Shown one piece after another: positions 49,201 through 61,750 of a stretch of 64,000 nt of DNA. A program made the position numbers and the translations under genes. Source of the DNA: Planctomycetaceae bacterium. Lineage in GTDB: Bacteria; Planctomycetota; Planctomycetia; Pirellulales; Lacipirellulaceae. The notes below the pieces were generated by a model. That model had not been told where the DNA came from. It made no database searches and worked only from the letters and a program-made list of their open reading frames with translations. How positions within the stretch are numbered: position 1 is the stretch's first letter; every line of letters begins with the position of its first letter. The stretch lies in NCBI GenBank assembly GCA_002702655.1, contig PABB01000031.1:79338-143337 (forward strand), in the 5' to 3' direction.

Positions 49201-49917
49201 GCGGGTGACGTGCGATTCGCGATCACGACTGGTTCGGGCGAGCAACGGATTGACGGCGATGCACCGTTGCCAACCGGGGAGTGGGTGCATGTCGCCGTCA
49301 CGCTCGACGGCGGGACAGGCGTGCTGTACGTCAACGGCGTCGAAGCGGGCCGCAATACGGGGATGACGTTATCGCCCAGTTCGCTTGGCGTCACGACGCA
49401 GAATTATCTTGGCCGCTCGCAGTTCTCCGCCGATCCGTACTTGAGCGGCTTGATCGACGAATTCCGCATCTATACGGATGTGCTGGACAGCAACGACATT
49501 GCTTCATTGGCCGCGACGCCGCCATTGGCCCAGTTGGCGTCCTGGGAGTCGTCCGCCGAAGCCCTGGAAGTAGCCGCCGTGTCGGCCGAACCGACTTGGC
49601 GAGTCCCGACGGGTCGCACAGTGACATCGCTGGACGGCATGATCACAAGCCTGGTCAGCGCGAGCGGGACCGATTTCGACGCCATGTTTGCAGCGGGCCA
49701 ATCGCATCAGACGCGTAGCGTTCGGCGACTTCTCGCAAATGCGGCAGTCGTTCAAGGCGATGTCGAGTCTCCATACGATCGACCCCAGAAACGTTCGGCG
49801 GCGTCCGAGTTGGAACTCGCTGACTTAGCATTCGAAGACTGGGGCGAGCTGCGGTCGCTGGGGTCTGCCCCAACGGACCAAATCGTACTGCAGAGCGATC
49901 GAGGGACTTGGAGATGA
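46294..49917 (+). CDS. Multidomain GH5 enzyme: LEPR-XLL signal, CBM6, ricin-type, dockerin, Fn3, LamG
   Basis: A GTG at 46294 directly follows the GH3 stop, with AAAGGAG at 46283-46289; an ATG at 46354 is possible. Residues 56-67 (RLELLETRCLLA) are an LEPR-XLL-type planctomycete N-terminal signal. The GH5-like barrel covers about 85-410, with acid/base Glu248 in EVQNEPHAW and nucleophile Glu343 in VFMTEFAASDWG. Then come a CBM6-like domain (about 434-575, RIEAENYDNGGESVGY), a ricin/CBM13-like trefoil (about 582-716), an Fn3 domain (about 722-865) with a dockerin pair inserted at about 739-791, a LamG domain (about 870-1070) and an uncharacterised tail. Length is 1207 residues. It probably hydrolyses beta-1,4-linked glucan, mannan or xylan at the cell surface. 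Confidence 0.85.
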   Translation: MRTHRSGRCIATGRVQQPLPMFPIRRPERSSCFSPRLTRLARLRTGAALRGSRSPRLELLETRCLLAAWTPEGDDRTFDDPPYVVAASTDQGEVFEFLPLGSGESSMELFQIPRGRPTLNAEGSTFVTDTGQLLRGPFASTEWGNPPPLSAIQQIKNFGANAIHLYGEVFDPNYVSGVPGSGTAPGYSAGRIDQMVQMTRDEGLYLVLTIGNGGNNGDFNYDYVMDFWSFYAPRYADEAHVIFEVQNEPHAWSAPYPQAALDMEADAYELIRSHAPDTPVLLFSFAVLGSGPAAVNDINAVSAAASVDWTNAGVAIHGYAGWEATAESAETIIDAGYPVFMTEFAASDWGEQGSVIDVEMVAELERLNVSWLTFQHVPPNFISSSFNDTTKFADVIDRAGISWTPDFGTWPLPRSVYGNDGMPWATAGLSGTLRIEAENYDNGGESVGYHDSDAANVGIGFRPGEGVDTLRSSEPGGGFAVTATAPGEWLEYTLFVDEPGYYDVSLRYAAPTVDGSVRLWFNGDDRSGEMALPITGGQTTWATASKQVFLEFGRQKLRVEVIAGGFDLNWVEMTPTSSSPIANGAYKLLNRNSGLPAEADTANTTVVQNAYTGATNERWTLVHRGAGQFSITSAVNGWSWSTFYNGNDDPINLAPWGYDGAADRRFILVPDEGGYFHILVVDGGLSAEVAGAALTPGVGLQQQVYAAASSQQWAILAPEALTPPTGLAASWGDPEEVPGDYDSNGAVAGSDFLAWQRDLGAVVGTNGASDGNGDGVVDADDLSVWSDSFGHGSDDVWIQLAWNPTAGATAYNVKRSTAPTGPFQTIAAGVSDLSFNDTGLDGGVRYFYTVSATNRVGESLDSAPSSPAVLHAHWMFDEFRGVVAMDATGNGWTGDLINGVLHSPGLTGNAIELDGSNDYVSLPAGLAAGLTQTTVAGWFNLESADTWSRLFDFGTGTNNYMFLTPRSGGAGDVRFAITTGSGEQRIDGDAPLPTGEWVHVAVTLDGGTGVLYVNGVEAGRNTGMTLSPSSLGVTTQNYLGRSQFSADPYLSGLIDEFRIYTDVLDSNDIASLAATPPLAQLASWESSAEALEVAAVSAEPTWRVPTGRTVTSLDGMITSLVSASGTDFDAMFAAGQSHQTRSVRRLLANAAVVQGDVESPYDRPQKRSAASELELADLAFEDWGELRSLGSAPTDQIVLQSDRGTWR

Positions 49918-50069
49918 AGTTTGGCGAGTCCTGAAGCAGTTTGGGCAAAGCTCGGCCCGCGCGTTATCGGCGCTATCGTAGGGCTCAGTACCGGCGACAA
50001 GGCATCTTGTACCGCACCTTTTCACCTTGACACAATTCGGCCGTCTCGATGATCGAGAGAATCTCGTGC

Positions 50070-56073
<6,004 letters not shown>

Positions 56074-56085
56074 GCGACTCGTTTT

Positions 56086-56106
56086 GAAAGCTCCTGCCGA
56101 GCTTTC
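56086..56106. terminator. Hairpin between the convergent GH43-CE1 and dehydrogenase genes
   Basis: GAAAGCTC (56086-56093) and GAGCTTTC (56099-56106) form a perfect 8-bp stem with a 5-base loop, 13 bases after the stop of the GH43-GH43-CE1 gene. No strong T-run follows on the plus strand. Its place between convergent genes fits a terminator. Confidence 0.45.
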
Positions 56107-56231
56107 ACTCACCTAAGACTGCGTCGCTCTGCACGCCCTCTCGAGTCGCTTTCATGCCGGTGCAACTTCTTGACACTCACTGCGGCGGACGATTGCACGA
56201 CCACGTTGCTCACGCGCGCGGCGAGGCGGCT

Positions 56232-57059
56232 TCAAAAACCGATGCTCGCCCCTCCATCGACGGGCAGCACGACGCCGGTGACGAACCGCGCGGCAGGCGA
56301 ACTCAAATACACGGCGGCCCAACCGATATCCTCGGCAGTGCCGAAGCGATTCATGGGAGTGCGTCCCAAGACCTTCTCGGCTCGCTGCGGATCGCCGCTC
56401 ATCGAAGCCCGCAGCATATCCGATTCGATCCACCCGGGAGCGATCGCGTTCACGCGAACTCCGTGCGGCGAGACTTCGGTTGCCAACGATCTCACCAAAC
56501 CAAGGTGCCCCGCCTTCGCTGCCGAGTAGGCGGTGACCTTCGGGATGCCGAACAGCGACGCCATCGACGCGATAAACAGAATGCTGCCGCTCTGCCGGGC
56601 AATCATCCCGGGAAGGACTGCCTGGGTCATGCTGAATGCCGCGGTGAGGTTGGTCTGCAGCACCGCTGCGAACTCCTCAGCGGTCATGTCCAGGGCCGAC
56701 TTCTTGAGATGCACGCCGGCGTTGTTGACAAGAATCGAAATCGGACCAATGCGTTCAGCAATCCGGTCGACCAATCCGGCATTGTCGTCGTGGCAGGTAA
56801 TGTCGTGCGATTCCCAAATAGCACGCTGGCCCAGTTTGGCTGCGGCCTCCTCGAGCACTTGCGGGCGTCGTCCGACAATGGCGACGTTGGCACCCGCAGC
56901 AACCAACGCGGCGGCGGCGCCCAGACCGAGCCCGGTGCCTCCCCCTGTCACCAAAGCGGTTTCTCCGGCGAGGGTAAAGGGGAAATCACAACTGCCGCGC
57001 TCGCACGGCTCATCGCGATCTGCACTGCCGACCGCGAAATGAGATTTGTCGTTCGTCAT
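56232..57059 (-). CDS. Short-chain dehydrogenase/reductase (SDR)
   Basis: The ATG at 57059 has GGAGG about 8 bases upstream, which argues against the longer frame from 57116. The Rossmann motif TGGGTGLGLGAAAALVAAGA, NNAGVH, the catalytic Ser in LFIASMASLFG and the Tyr-x-x-x-Lys in AYSAAKAG place it in the classical SDR family, and it ends with the usual PVDGGASIGF. The 275-residue length is normal apart from an N-terminal extension of about 30 residues. It probably oxidises or reduces a sugar, polyol or sugar acid with NAD(P)(H). It is divergent from the sugar symporter gene, which supports a role in pentose or uronate metabolism. The substrate cannot be told from sequence. Confidence 0.88.
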   Translation of the reverse strand: MTNDKSHFAVGSADRDEPCERGSCDFPFTLAGETALVTGGGTGLGLGAAAALVAAGANVAIVGRRPQVLEEAAAKLGQRAIWESHDITCHDDNAGLVDRIAERIGPISILVNNAGVHLKKSALDMTAEEFAAVLQTNLTAAFSMTQAVLPGMIARQSGSILFIASMASLFGIPKVTAYSAAKAGHLGLVRSLATEVSPHGVRVNAIAPGWIESDMLRASMSGDPQRAEKVLGRTPMNRFGTAEDIGWAAVYLSSPAARFVTGVVLPVDGGASIGF

Positions 57060-57306
57060 ATGATCGAGCCTCCGCGTGAATGCATTCTGGCTGGCGCGAA
57101 GGCGAGCACCGACCAAAGGACTGTGAAACGGCTATTGCGGCGAATGATGCGTTAATTGCGCGGCACACATCGAGACATTATCACAATCGGCATACGCCGA
57201 GGCAATGCGAAGGCACGATTGCCCGGCATCGCGCCGCAAGCCGCCTTCGACGCCGCAACGCCCGCCAACAAACATAAGCAAAATCAAATCCGGAGCACCT
57301 CCCAAC

Positions 57307-58728
57307 GTGAAACACAAGAATTCAGAGCAGCTCTCCACGACGGAGAAGATTGGCTACGGCCTTGGCGACTGCGCGGCGAACTTTGTCTTCTTCACGCAGA
57401 TGGTTTTCCTGTTTGACTATTACACCGAGGTGCTGAGGCTCTCGCCGCTGCACGTCGGCAGTATCTTTCTCTTTTCCCGGCTGTGGGATGCGGTCAACGA
57501 TCCACTCATGGGCGGCCTGGCCGACCGCACCAAGTCACGATGGGGAAAGTATCGCCCCTGGATTCTCGCGACTGCCGTGCCGTTTGCTATTCTCTTCGTC
57601 CTGGCTTACACGACGCCCGACTGGGGCTACACAGCGCGGCTGATTTGGGCGATTGTCACCTACAACGCCCTGATGATGATGTACACCGTCAACAACGTTC
57701 CCTACTCCGCCCTAACCGGGGTGATGACCGGAGACATCAGCGAGCGGGCCAGTTTGGTGCAATGGCGATTCGTGATGGCCATGACAGCCCAATTCTTGGT
57801 CGGCGCCTACACGATGACGCTGGTGGCGCGCTTTGGCGGCGTCGATGACGCCGGCGAGGTGATGGACCCGGCGCGCGGATATCAGTTGACGATCGCGCTG
57901 TGGGCCGTACTGATGGCCGTATTCCTGTTAATAACCTTTCTCACCACGCGCGAGCGGATTGCTCCCGCGCCTCAGCAGAAGACGTCCGTGTGGGGCGACC
58001 TAACCGACCTGACGAAGAACCGCAATTGGGTCGTGCTGGCGCTCGCCACGGTCCTCGTCTTTATTTCGTTGGCAATGCGCGGCGGCTCAACGCTGCCGTT
58101 TTTTCGCTACTACGTTGTCGGTGATACCGTTCTGGGATTTCAAAAATCCACGGACCAACTTGTCGGCTGGTTTAACGGATTGAGCACGGCGATGGCGATC
58201 TTAGGCGTGCTGTTGTCCAAATCGCTCGCGATGCGATTCGGCAAGCGGAATGTCTACCGGGCGAGCTTGGCGCTGTCAGCGGTCTGCATTCTCGTCTTTT
58301 ACATGTTGCCAGCGACCGCGATCACTCCCATGTTTGCGACTCAGTATCTGATGCAGTTCATCTACGGCGTCAGCATTCCGCTACTTTGGGCCATGATGGC
58401 CGACGTGGCCGACTTTACCGAGTGGAAACTCAGTCGACGGGCGACGGCCATGACGTTTGCCGCGACAGTCTTCGCACTTAAGCTCGGGTTGAGCCTGGGA
58501 GGAGCCCTGCAAGGTTACATTCTCTCGCTGCACGGCTACGAAGCCGATGCCGTGCAAACGCCGCTCGCTAGGTCCGGATTGGCCCAGGTGATGAGCCTGT
58601 ACCCGGCGTTAGCGTTCCTTGCCGCAGCAGTCTTGCTTCTCTTCTACCAGATCGACCGGCAGACGGAATATGACATGCATGATGAGTTGACCGCTCGACG
58701 CGAAGCAACCGTGGCGCCCTCTGCCTGA
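57307..58728 (+). CDS. GPH-family sugar:cation symporter (MFS)
   Basis: The GTG at 57307 (reads MKHKNSEQLSTTEKIGYGLG) has GGAG (57292-57295) upstream and matches the usual start of glycoside-pentoside-hexuronide symporters; the frame to 57205 adds a non-membrane extension. Twelve hydrophobic segments, the loop motif DAVNDPLMGGLADRTKSRWG followed by KYRPWIL, and WAMMADVADFTEWKLSRRA are characteristic of the family. Members import beta-xylosides, melibiose or glucuronides with Na+ or H+. The 473-residue length is typical. In this setting import of xylo-oligosaccharides for the cytoplasmic GH3 is the best proposal. It is divergent from the SDR gene. Confidence 0.92.
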   Translation: MKHKNSEQLSTTEKIGYGLGDCAANFVFFTQMVFLFDYYTEVLRLSPLHVGSIFLFSRLWDAVNDPLMGGLADRTKSRWGKYRPWILATAVPFAILFVLAYTTPDWGYTARLIWAIVTYNALMMMYTVNNVPYSALTGVMTGDISERASLVQWRFVMAMTAQFLVGAYTMTLVARFGGVDDAGEVMDPARGYQLTIALWAVLMAVFLLITFLTTRERIAPAPQQKTSVWGDLTDLTKNRNWVVLALATVLVFISLAMRGGSTLPFFRYYVVGDTVLGFQKSTDQLVGWFNGLSTAMAILGVLLSKSLAMRFGKRNVYRASLALSAVCILVFYMLPATAITPMFATQYLMQFIYGVSIPLLWAMMADVADFTEWKLSRRATAMTFAATVFALKLGLSLGGALQGYILSLHGYEADAVQTPLARSGLAQVMSLYPALAFLAAAVLLLFYQIDRQTEYDMHDELTARREATVAPSA

Positions 58729-58859
58729 GGCCTTACTGAATCGAACCCGACGAGTAAGACCGCAGCAGCCAGTTCCAACGCACCGCCGATGGAACAAATC
58801 TGCCGCACATTCGGCACTCTGGTAAACGCCCAGTGTTCAGCCCCAAGATCTCGTGGCAA
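58729..58859. other. Spacer after the symporter gene
   Basis: This short stretch separates the symporter stop from the integrase remnant. No terminator with a T-run is visible. It marks the junction between the carbohydrate cluster and the replicon-type module. Confidence 0.3.
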
Positions 58860-59231
58860 CCGCACCAGCAATTCCAAAACGCCTGCGAGTGGCGACAGCG
58901 AACCCACCGAGACGGAAGCCGTCTTGGCATTCAGGAACTTGTCGACGACATTCTTGACCGCGCCCCCTCTGCGGTGGTGTCCGCAGGTGTCGTCGCGGGT
59001 GTCGGCAGGCGCCCGTGCTCCTGAATGTGGCCCCACTGCGCATCGACCCACTCCGCTTAGAATTGTCGAAGAGCTTCAGCCGGATCGTCCTACCGGCCGA
59101 AGTAGTAAGTCCGCCCCCGATACTTCTTTTGCCCACTGGCCATTGCGGTGGGGGAACTGCGGGAAGTCGAGTCGCGGTTTCGCGGGTTTTGAGCCCTTGT
59201 TTTTCGGGCTCTGGGTAGTAGATTGGGCCAT
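58860..59231 (-). pseudogene. Decayed tyrosine recombinase/integrase, N-terminal part
   Basis: An intact start (ATG at 59229-59231, GGAGGTG 8 bases upstream) leads into MAQSTTQSPKNKGSKPAKPR and LDFPQFPHRNGQWAKE, the hallmark opening of planctomycete phage-type integrases (DFPLFPHxxGRWAKK). The frame then shifts to YRGRTYYFGR, hits TAG at 59090-59092, continues DDPAEALRQF, hits TAA at 59057-59059, and shifts again. In that frame VKNVVDKFLNAKTASVSVGS (about 58905-58965) matches the core-binding domain start of the same enzymes. The catalytic domain is absent. At least two frameshifts and two stops make it a fossil. It suggests the neighbouring module arrived by site-specific integration. Confidence 0.75.
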
Positions 59232-59444
59232 CTCCGCTTCACCTCCAAGGCATTGGGAATAGGTGATGTCGGAGGGGCCGTCTCTGACCGCAGTCGGCCT
59301 TTCGTTCACGGCATCCACTCCATCGCGGGTGTCGAACGACGCAATTATGTGCGAAAAGACGACCTGAATTCGCCATAAGTGCTTGCCAAAAAACGACTTG
59401 CACCCCTAGCTCAACTGGCTACCTCGACCGCGGCATCATAACTG
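59232..59444. other. Leader side of the integrase remnant
   Basis: This contains the ribosome binding site of the dead integrase and otherwise no recognisable gene. A short tRNA-like phrase (TAGCTCAACTGG near 59407-59418) occurs but does not fold as a tRNA. Confidence 0.3.
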
Positions 59445-59559
59445 TTGGCAGTGAACGACTTACGTCGACAAAGATTTTTTTGGCAGTTGCCCCTCGATGC
59501 CCATTTCCGCCTTGTTTTTCGCATGGCGGATTTTCATTTACTGCCAGTTTTACTGCCAA
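59445..59559. repeat. Four TGGCAGT/ACTGCCA repeats in two opposed pairs
   Basis: TTGGCAGT occurs at 59445-59452 and 59480-59487. Its complement occurs as ACTGCCAG at 59540-59547 and ACTGCCAA at 59552-59559. The first pair points right and the second points left, flanking 52 bases. The stretch sits between the dead integrase and the par genes and just after the stop of the 152-residue gene. Such opposed arm-type repeats are seen at recombination sites. A partition or termination role is also possible. Confidence 0.5.
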
Positions 59560-59586
59560 CGGCGACAGGTGTAGTCAACCGAGGCG

Positions 59587-60045
59587 TCAGCCAGCCCTGG
59601 CATACTCGCCGTACTTTTCTTCGAGCAGCGCAAGCGCTTCGTCGTAGAATTCCTGCTTACGGCCAGTAAACGCACCATCGGCGCGCATGCGAAAGTAGAT
59701 CCTATCGAGCAATTCAATCCGCTTCTCTCGTGCCTTGTAGCTGGGCGTCACCCAGCGGCTTTCCCGCAGCTCGTCCTCGCGAAGCAATCTCGCTTGTTCC
59801 TCAGCCTCTTTCCGCTTGCGGGCGGCTTCCTGCTTTCTCTTGCGTGCGACGGCCTCAGCTTCCTCACCACCAGGGAGATCTTCAGCGTCCGTCGCCCGTG
59901 GCTGCGCCGGTTTCTTCGGTATCGACTTCGCCGCTTCGCTTTGCTTGGCTTGCTTTCGACGCTCTTCGAGCCTTTTTGAAACATCGTCAAGCCGGTCGAC
60001 CGGATCAAGTTCGGCCGAAATGTCATACGCCTTATTGTCATTCAT
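59587..60045 (-). CDS. Small charged protein downstream of ParA, putative partition partner
   Basis: The 152-residue product starts at an ATG (60045) that overlaps the end of parA by 8 bases, so the two are translationally coupled. It is very rich in Glu, Lys, Arg and Ala. A long predicted coiled coil covers about residues 65-100 (EAEAVARKRKQEAARKRKEA) and a compact C-terminal segment about 110-150 (RIELLDRIYFRMRADGAFTG). I do not recognise a named family. Partition operons often encode a small centromere-binding partner directly behind ParA, and size and position fit that role. This is inference. No ParB-type helix-turn-helix is seen. Confidence 0.65.
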   Translation of the reverse strand: MNDNKAYDISAELDPVDRLDDVSKRLEERRKQAKQSEAAKSIPKKPAQPRATDAEDLPGGEEAEAVARKRKQEAARKRKEAEEQARLLREDELRESRWVTPSYKAREKRIELLDRIYFRMRADGAFTGRKQEFYDEALALLEEKYGEYARAG

Positions 60046-60754
60046 TAGCTACCCTCCCCTCTGGCGTCAGTCGCGACACAATCACTTCGTAGACAAACGC
60101 CGCAATATCTATCGCACACTTGTCGCTCTTCTTGTTCACATTCGCATTCGGGTCTCTGGTGACGAACTCGCACAGCCGATGCCATTCGTAAAACCTCAGC
60201 TCACATCGCGAGACGTGATAGCCAAGGTCGACGAGTTGCCGACGATAGTGCAGAGCGCTACGACTCTGGCGGCCCGCAGGTAGCGGCGGCACTTCGTTGA
60301 ACACGATCGTCGAGTCAGGGCGGCCGTTTTGCCGCAGCTGGGAACGGCGAATCATCCGCAACACGGACTGGCTGCCGCGAACATCTTTGAGCGACAACTT
60401 GATCGGCACCACAACAAGGTCTGCGACGGAACAGATCGTTGCCACCTCTTCCCCCGAGGTCTGCCCGGGGGCGTCAAAGAGAATGATCTCGTGATGCTCG
60501 CTGAGTTCCTGAATGGCGTCGTCAATATCGAATGCCGTCCGTGCGGTCCGGGTTTCAATGGCTGGCTCGAACCGGTTGAGCGCCGCGGCGTTGATCCCCC
60601 CTTCTTCGGCATCGATGAGTGCAACCCGACGGCCCTGATCGAACAGTTCAACAGCGCTGTTCAAGGCGAGCGTCGTCTTGCCTGGCCCGCCCTTCCCGTT
60701 GGCGAATCCGATCACAAAAGCTGGTTGTATGGTTTGCGAATCAATCTTGGTCAC
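60038..60754 (-). CDS. parA: ParA-family partition ATPase
   Basis: The 238-residue protein has the deviant Walker A box KGGPGKTT (residues 21-28) in GFANGKGGPGKTTLALNSAV, the Walker A' motif VALIDAEEGG and the Walker B-like EIILFDAPGQT. These mark ParA/MinD-type ATPases that move plasmids or chromosomes. There is no N-terminal helix-turn-helix, so it is like the short type Ib plasmid enzymes. It overlaps the downstream small gene, and repeats with CGAAGTTG lie in the 150 bases upstream of its start. It is divergent from the replication initiator gene about 1 kb away. The pair argues for plasmid origin. Confidence 0.92.
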   Translation of the reverse strand: MTKIDSQTIQPAFVIGFANGKGGPGKTTLALNSAVELFDQGRRVALIDAEEGGINAAALNRFEPAIETRTARTAFDIDDAIQELSEHHEIILFDAPGQTSGEEVATICSVADLVVVPIKLSLKDVRGSQSVLRMIRRSQLRQNGRPDSTIVFNEVPPLPAGRQSRSALHYRRQLVDLGYHVSRCELRFYEWHRLCEFVTRDPNANVNKKSDKCAIDIAAFVYEVIVSRLTPEGRVANE

Positions 60755-60793
60755 GATCGAACGCTAGCACGGACGAACGCAGCCAACAAGATA

Positions 60794-60895
60794 CGAAGTT
60801 GGTCAGCTGCAAACGAACGAAACTGCTTGCGCGTGTAACTGGCTTCGCAAACGCGCAGGTGCGAACGCGCGTAGCTGCGAAGTTGACAAGTTGAC
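60794..60895. repeat. Clustered short repeats upstream of parA, candidate centromere/operator
   Basis: CGAAGTTG occurs at 60794-60801 and 60878-60885. AAGTTGAC is tandemly repeated at 60880-60887 and 60888-60895. ACGCGC occurs at 60851-60856 and 60865-60870, with its complement GCGCGT at 60829-60834. Such dense direct and inverted repeats just before a ParA gene are usual for parS or parC sites and for autoregulation. The exact binding unit is not clear from sequence alone. Confidence 0.45.
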
Positions 60896-61303
60896 TTGGC
60901 CGACAGCCGGTGGTCTCAGTGACACGAACATCATCACATGGCTGGGGAGCCGCCTCGCTGCCTCCAGGTGAAGAGATCTCATGTCGACCGAGGGGTGGGC
61001 ACCCCTCAGTAAAATCGTCCCTCAGAACTCAAATCTCGACTTCGGTGAAATTGCCGTTGTCTCGGCGATTGCGGGCCGGGAGAGGGAAGCGTAGCGGCGG
61101 AAACGGATTTCCAGGCAGTCACGCAGATCGACAGGAGGTGATCTGTGGACCGGATTCGATGAATCCGCTCCCCGGGAACTTCGCGGGCTGATCGCGCGAA
61201 AAATTAGCGTCTTGCCAGTCGGCGCTGAAGACTGCTTTAATCGGCTTGAAGCAGCGCCTGGGGAATCGCTTGAATGCGTTTCCGGCAGGCGGCGAGCAGA
61301 CAC
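60896..61303. other. Non-coding stretch between par and rep regions
   Basis: I see no convincing gene here. It contains the hairpin at 60990-61007 and a good ribosome-binding-like AGGAGGTGAT near 61134-61143, followed only by very short frames. A small RNA or leader peptide would fit the space, but nothing in the sequence proves it. Confidence 0.35.
60990..61007. terminator. Short GC hairpin in the par-rep spacer
   Basis: GAGGGGT (60990-60996) and ACCCCTC (61001-61007) pair perfectly around GGGC. AGTAAAATCG follows, without a proper T-run, so terminator or regulatory RNA stem are both possible. Confidence 0.35.
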
Positions 61304-61337
61304 AAAAAAACCGAGCTTGCAGGCCCGGTTCTTTTTT
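61304..61337. terminator. Bidirectional Rho-independent terminator
   Basis: Seven A (61304-61310) lead into a stem ACCGaGC / GCcCGGT with one mismatch, followed by TTCTTTTTT to 61337. A-tract and T-tract on the two sides make it work in both directions. It insulates the rep promoter/origin side from the par side. Confidence 0.7.
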
Positions 61338-61553
61338 GATGTCGCGACAATCGAATTCGTTCTGGCAGGAAGCGAGAGATTCGGTCAGCGACGGCTGGTT
61401 AGCTGTGTGACGCCTCTAACCCTAGCCCGTTCCGGCTGATCTCGTCAACAACCTTTCCGACGCCGTTCGTGCGCCCTTTGCGGCGCAACCCTGTCGCCTC
61501 TTGTCCGCAGTGCTCTGTCAGGCGTCACGCAGCAATCGGTCGGGCACGCAACG
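61338..61553. other. Spacer before the iterons
   Basis: These 216 bases contain no recognisable gene. The part next to the iterons is GC-rich and, together with the AT-richer bases 61690-61745, probably belongs to the origin. Confidence 0.3.
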
Positions 61554-61666
61554 TACCGTGTGCAGGCCCACGGTCTTACCGTGAACTGGCCCATGGTTCT
61601 ACCGTGAACAGACGCACGTAGTACCGTGAAGAGCCCCATGGTCTACCGTGAACAGGCCCATGATTG
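61554..61666. repeat. Five iterons upstream of the replication initiator gene (putative oriV)
   Basis: TACCGTG begins at 61554, 61577, 61600, 61622 and 61644, so the spacing is 23, 23, 22 and 22 bases, two helical turns. The unit reads TACCGTGAACAGGCCCATGG with small changes. Direct repeats with this period next to a replication initiator gene are typical iterons of plasmid origins. The repeats end about 85 bases before the start codon, with an AT-richer stretch (CTTCAGAGAGACTTAACTTC) between. No clear DnaA box was found. Confidence 0.85.
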
Positions 61667-61750
61667 CAGGTCGCAAGGGCTTGAGATGGCTCGGCATTTT
61701 GGGGGCCTACTTTAGAGACTTCAGAGAGACTTAACTTCTACTGAAGGGAC

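Noticed and set aside
58644-59051. Minus-strand 135-codon frame as an intact small membrane protein
   Set aside because: Its best match is to the frameshifted core-binding start of an integrase. The hydrophobic look of its end is from an out-of-frame stretch.
59191-59211. Terminator-like hairpin GAGCCC...GGGCTC with a T-rich loop
   Set aside because: It lies within the integrase remnant, where it encodes SPKNKGS. The T-run is in the loop, not after the stem.
59405-59440. tRNA-like phrase TAGCTCAACTGG
   Set aside because: The D-stem has no matching partner and no anticodon or T-arm can be formed nearby.
61022-61303. Minus-strand 93-codon frame in the par-rep spacer
   Set aside because: Ser/Arg-rich shadow composition, no ribosome binding site, and it lies among non-coding elements.
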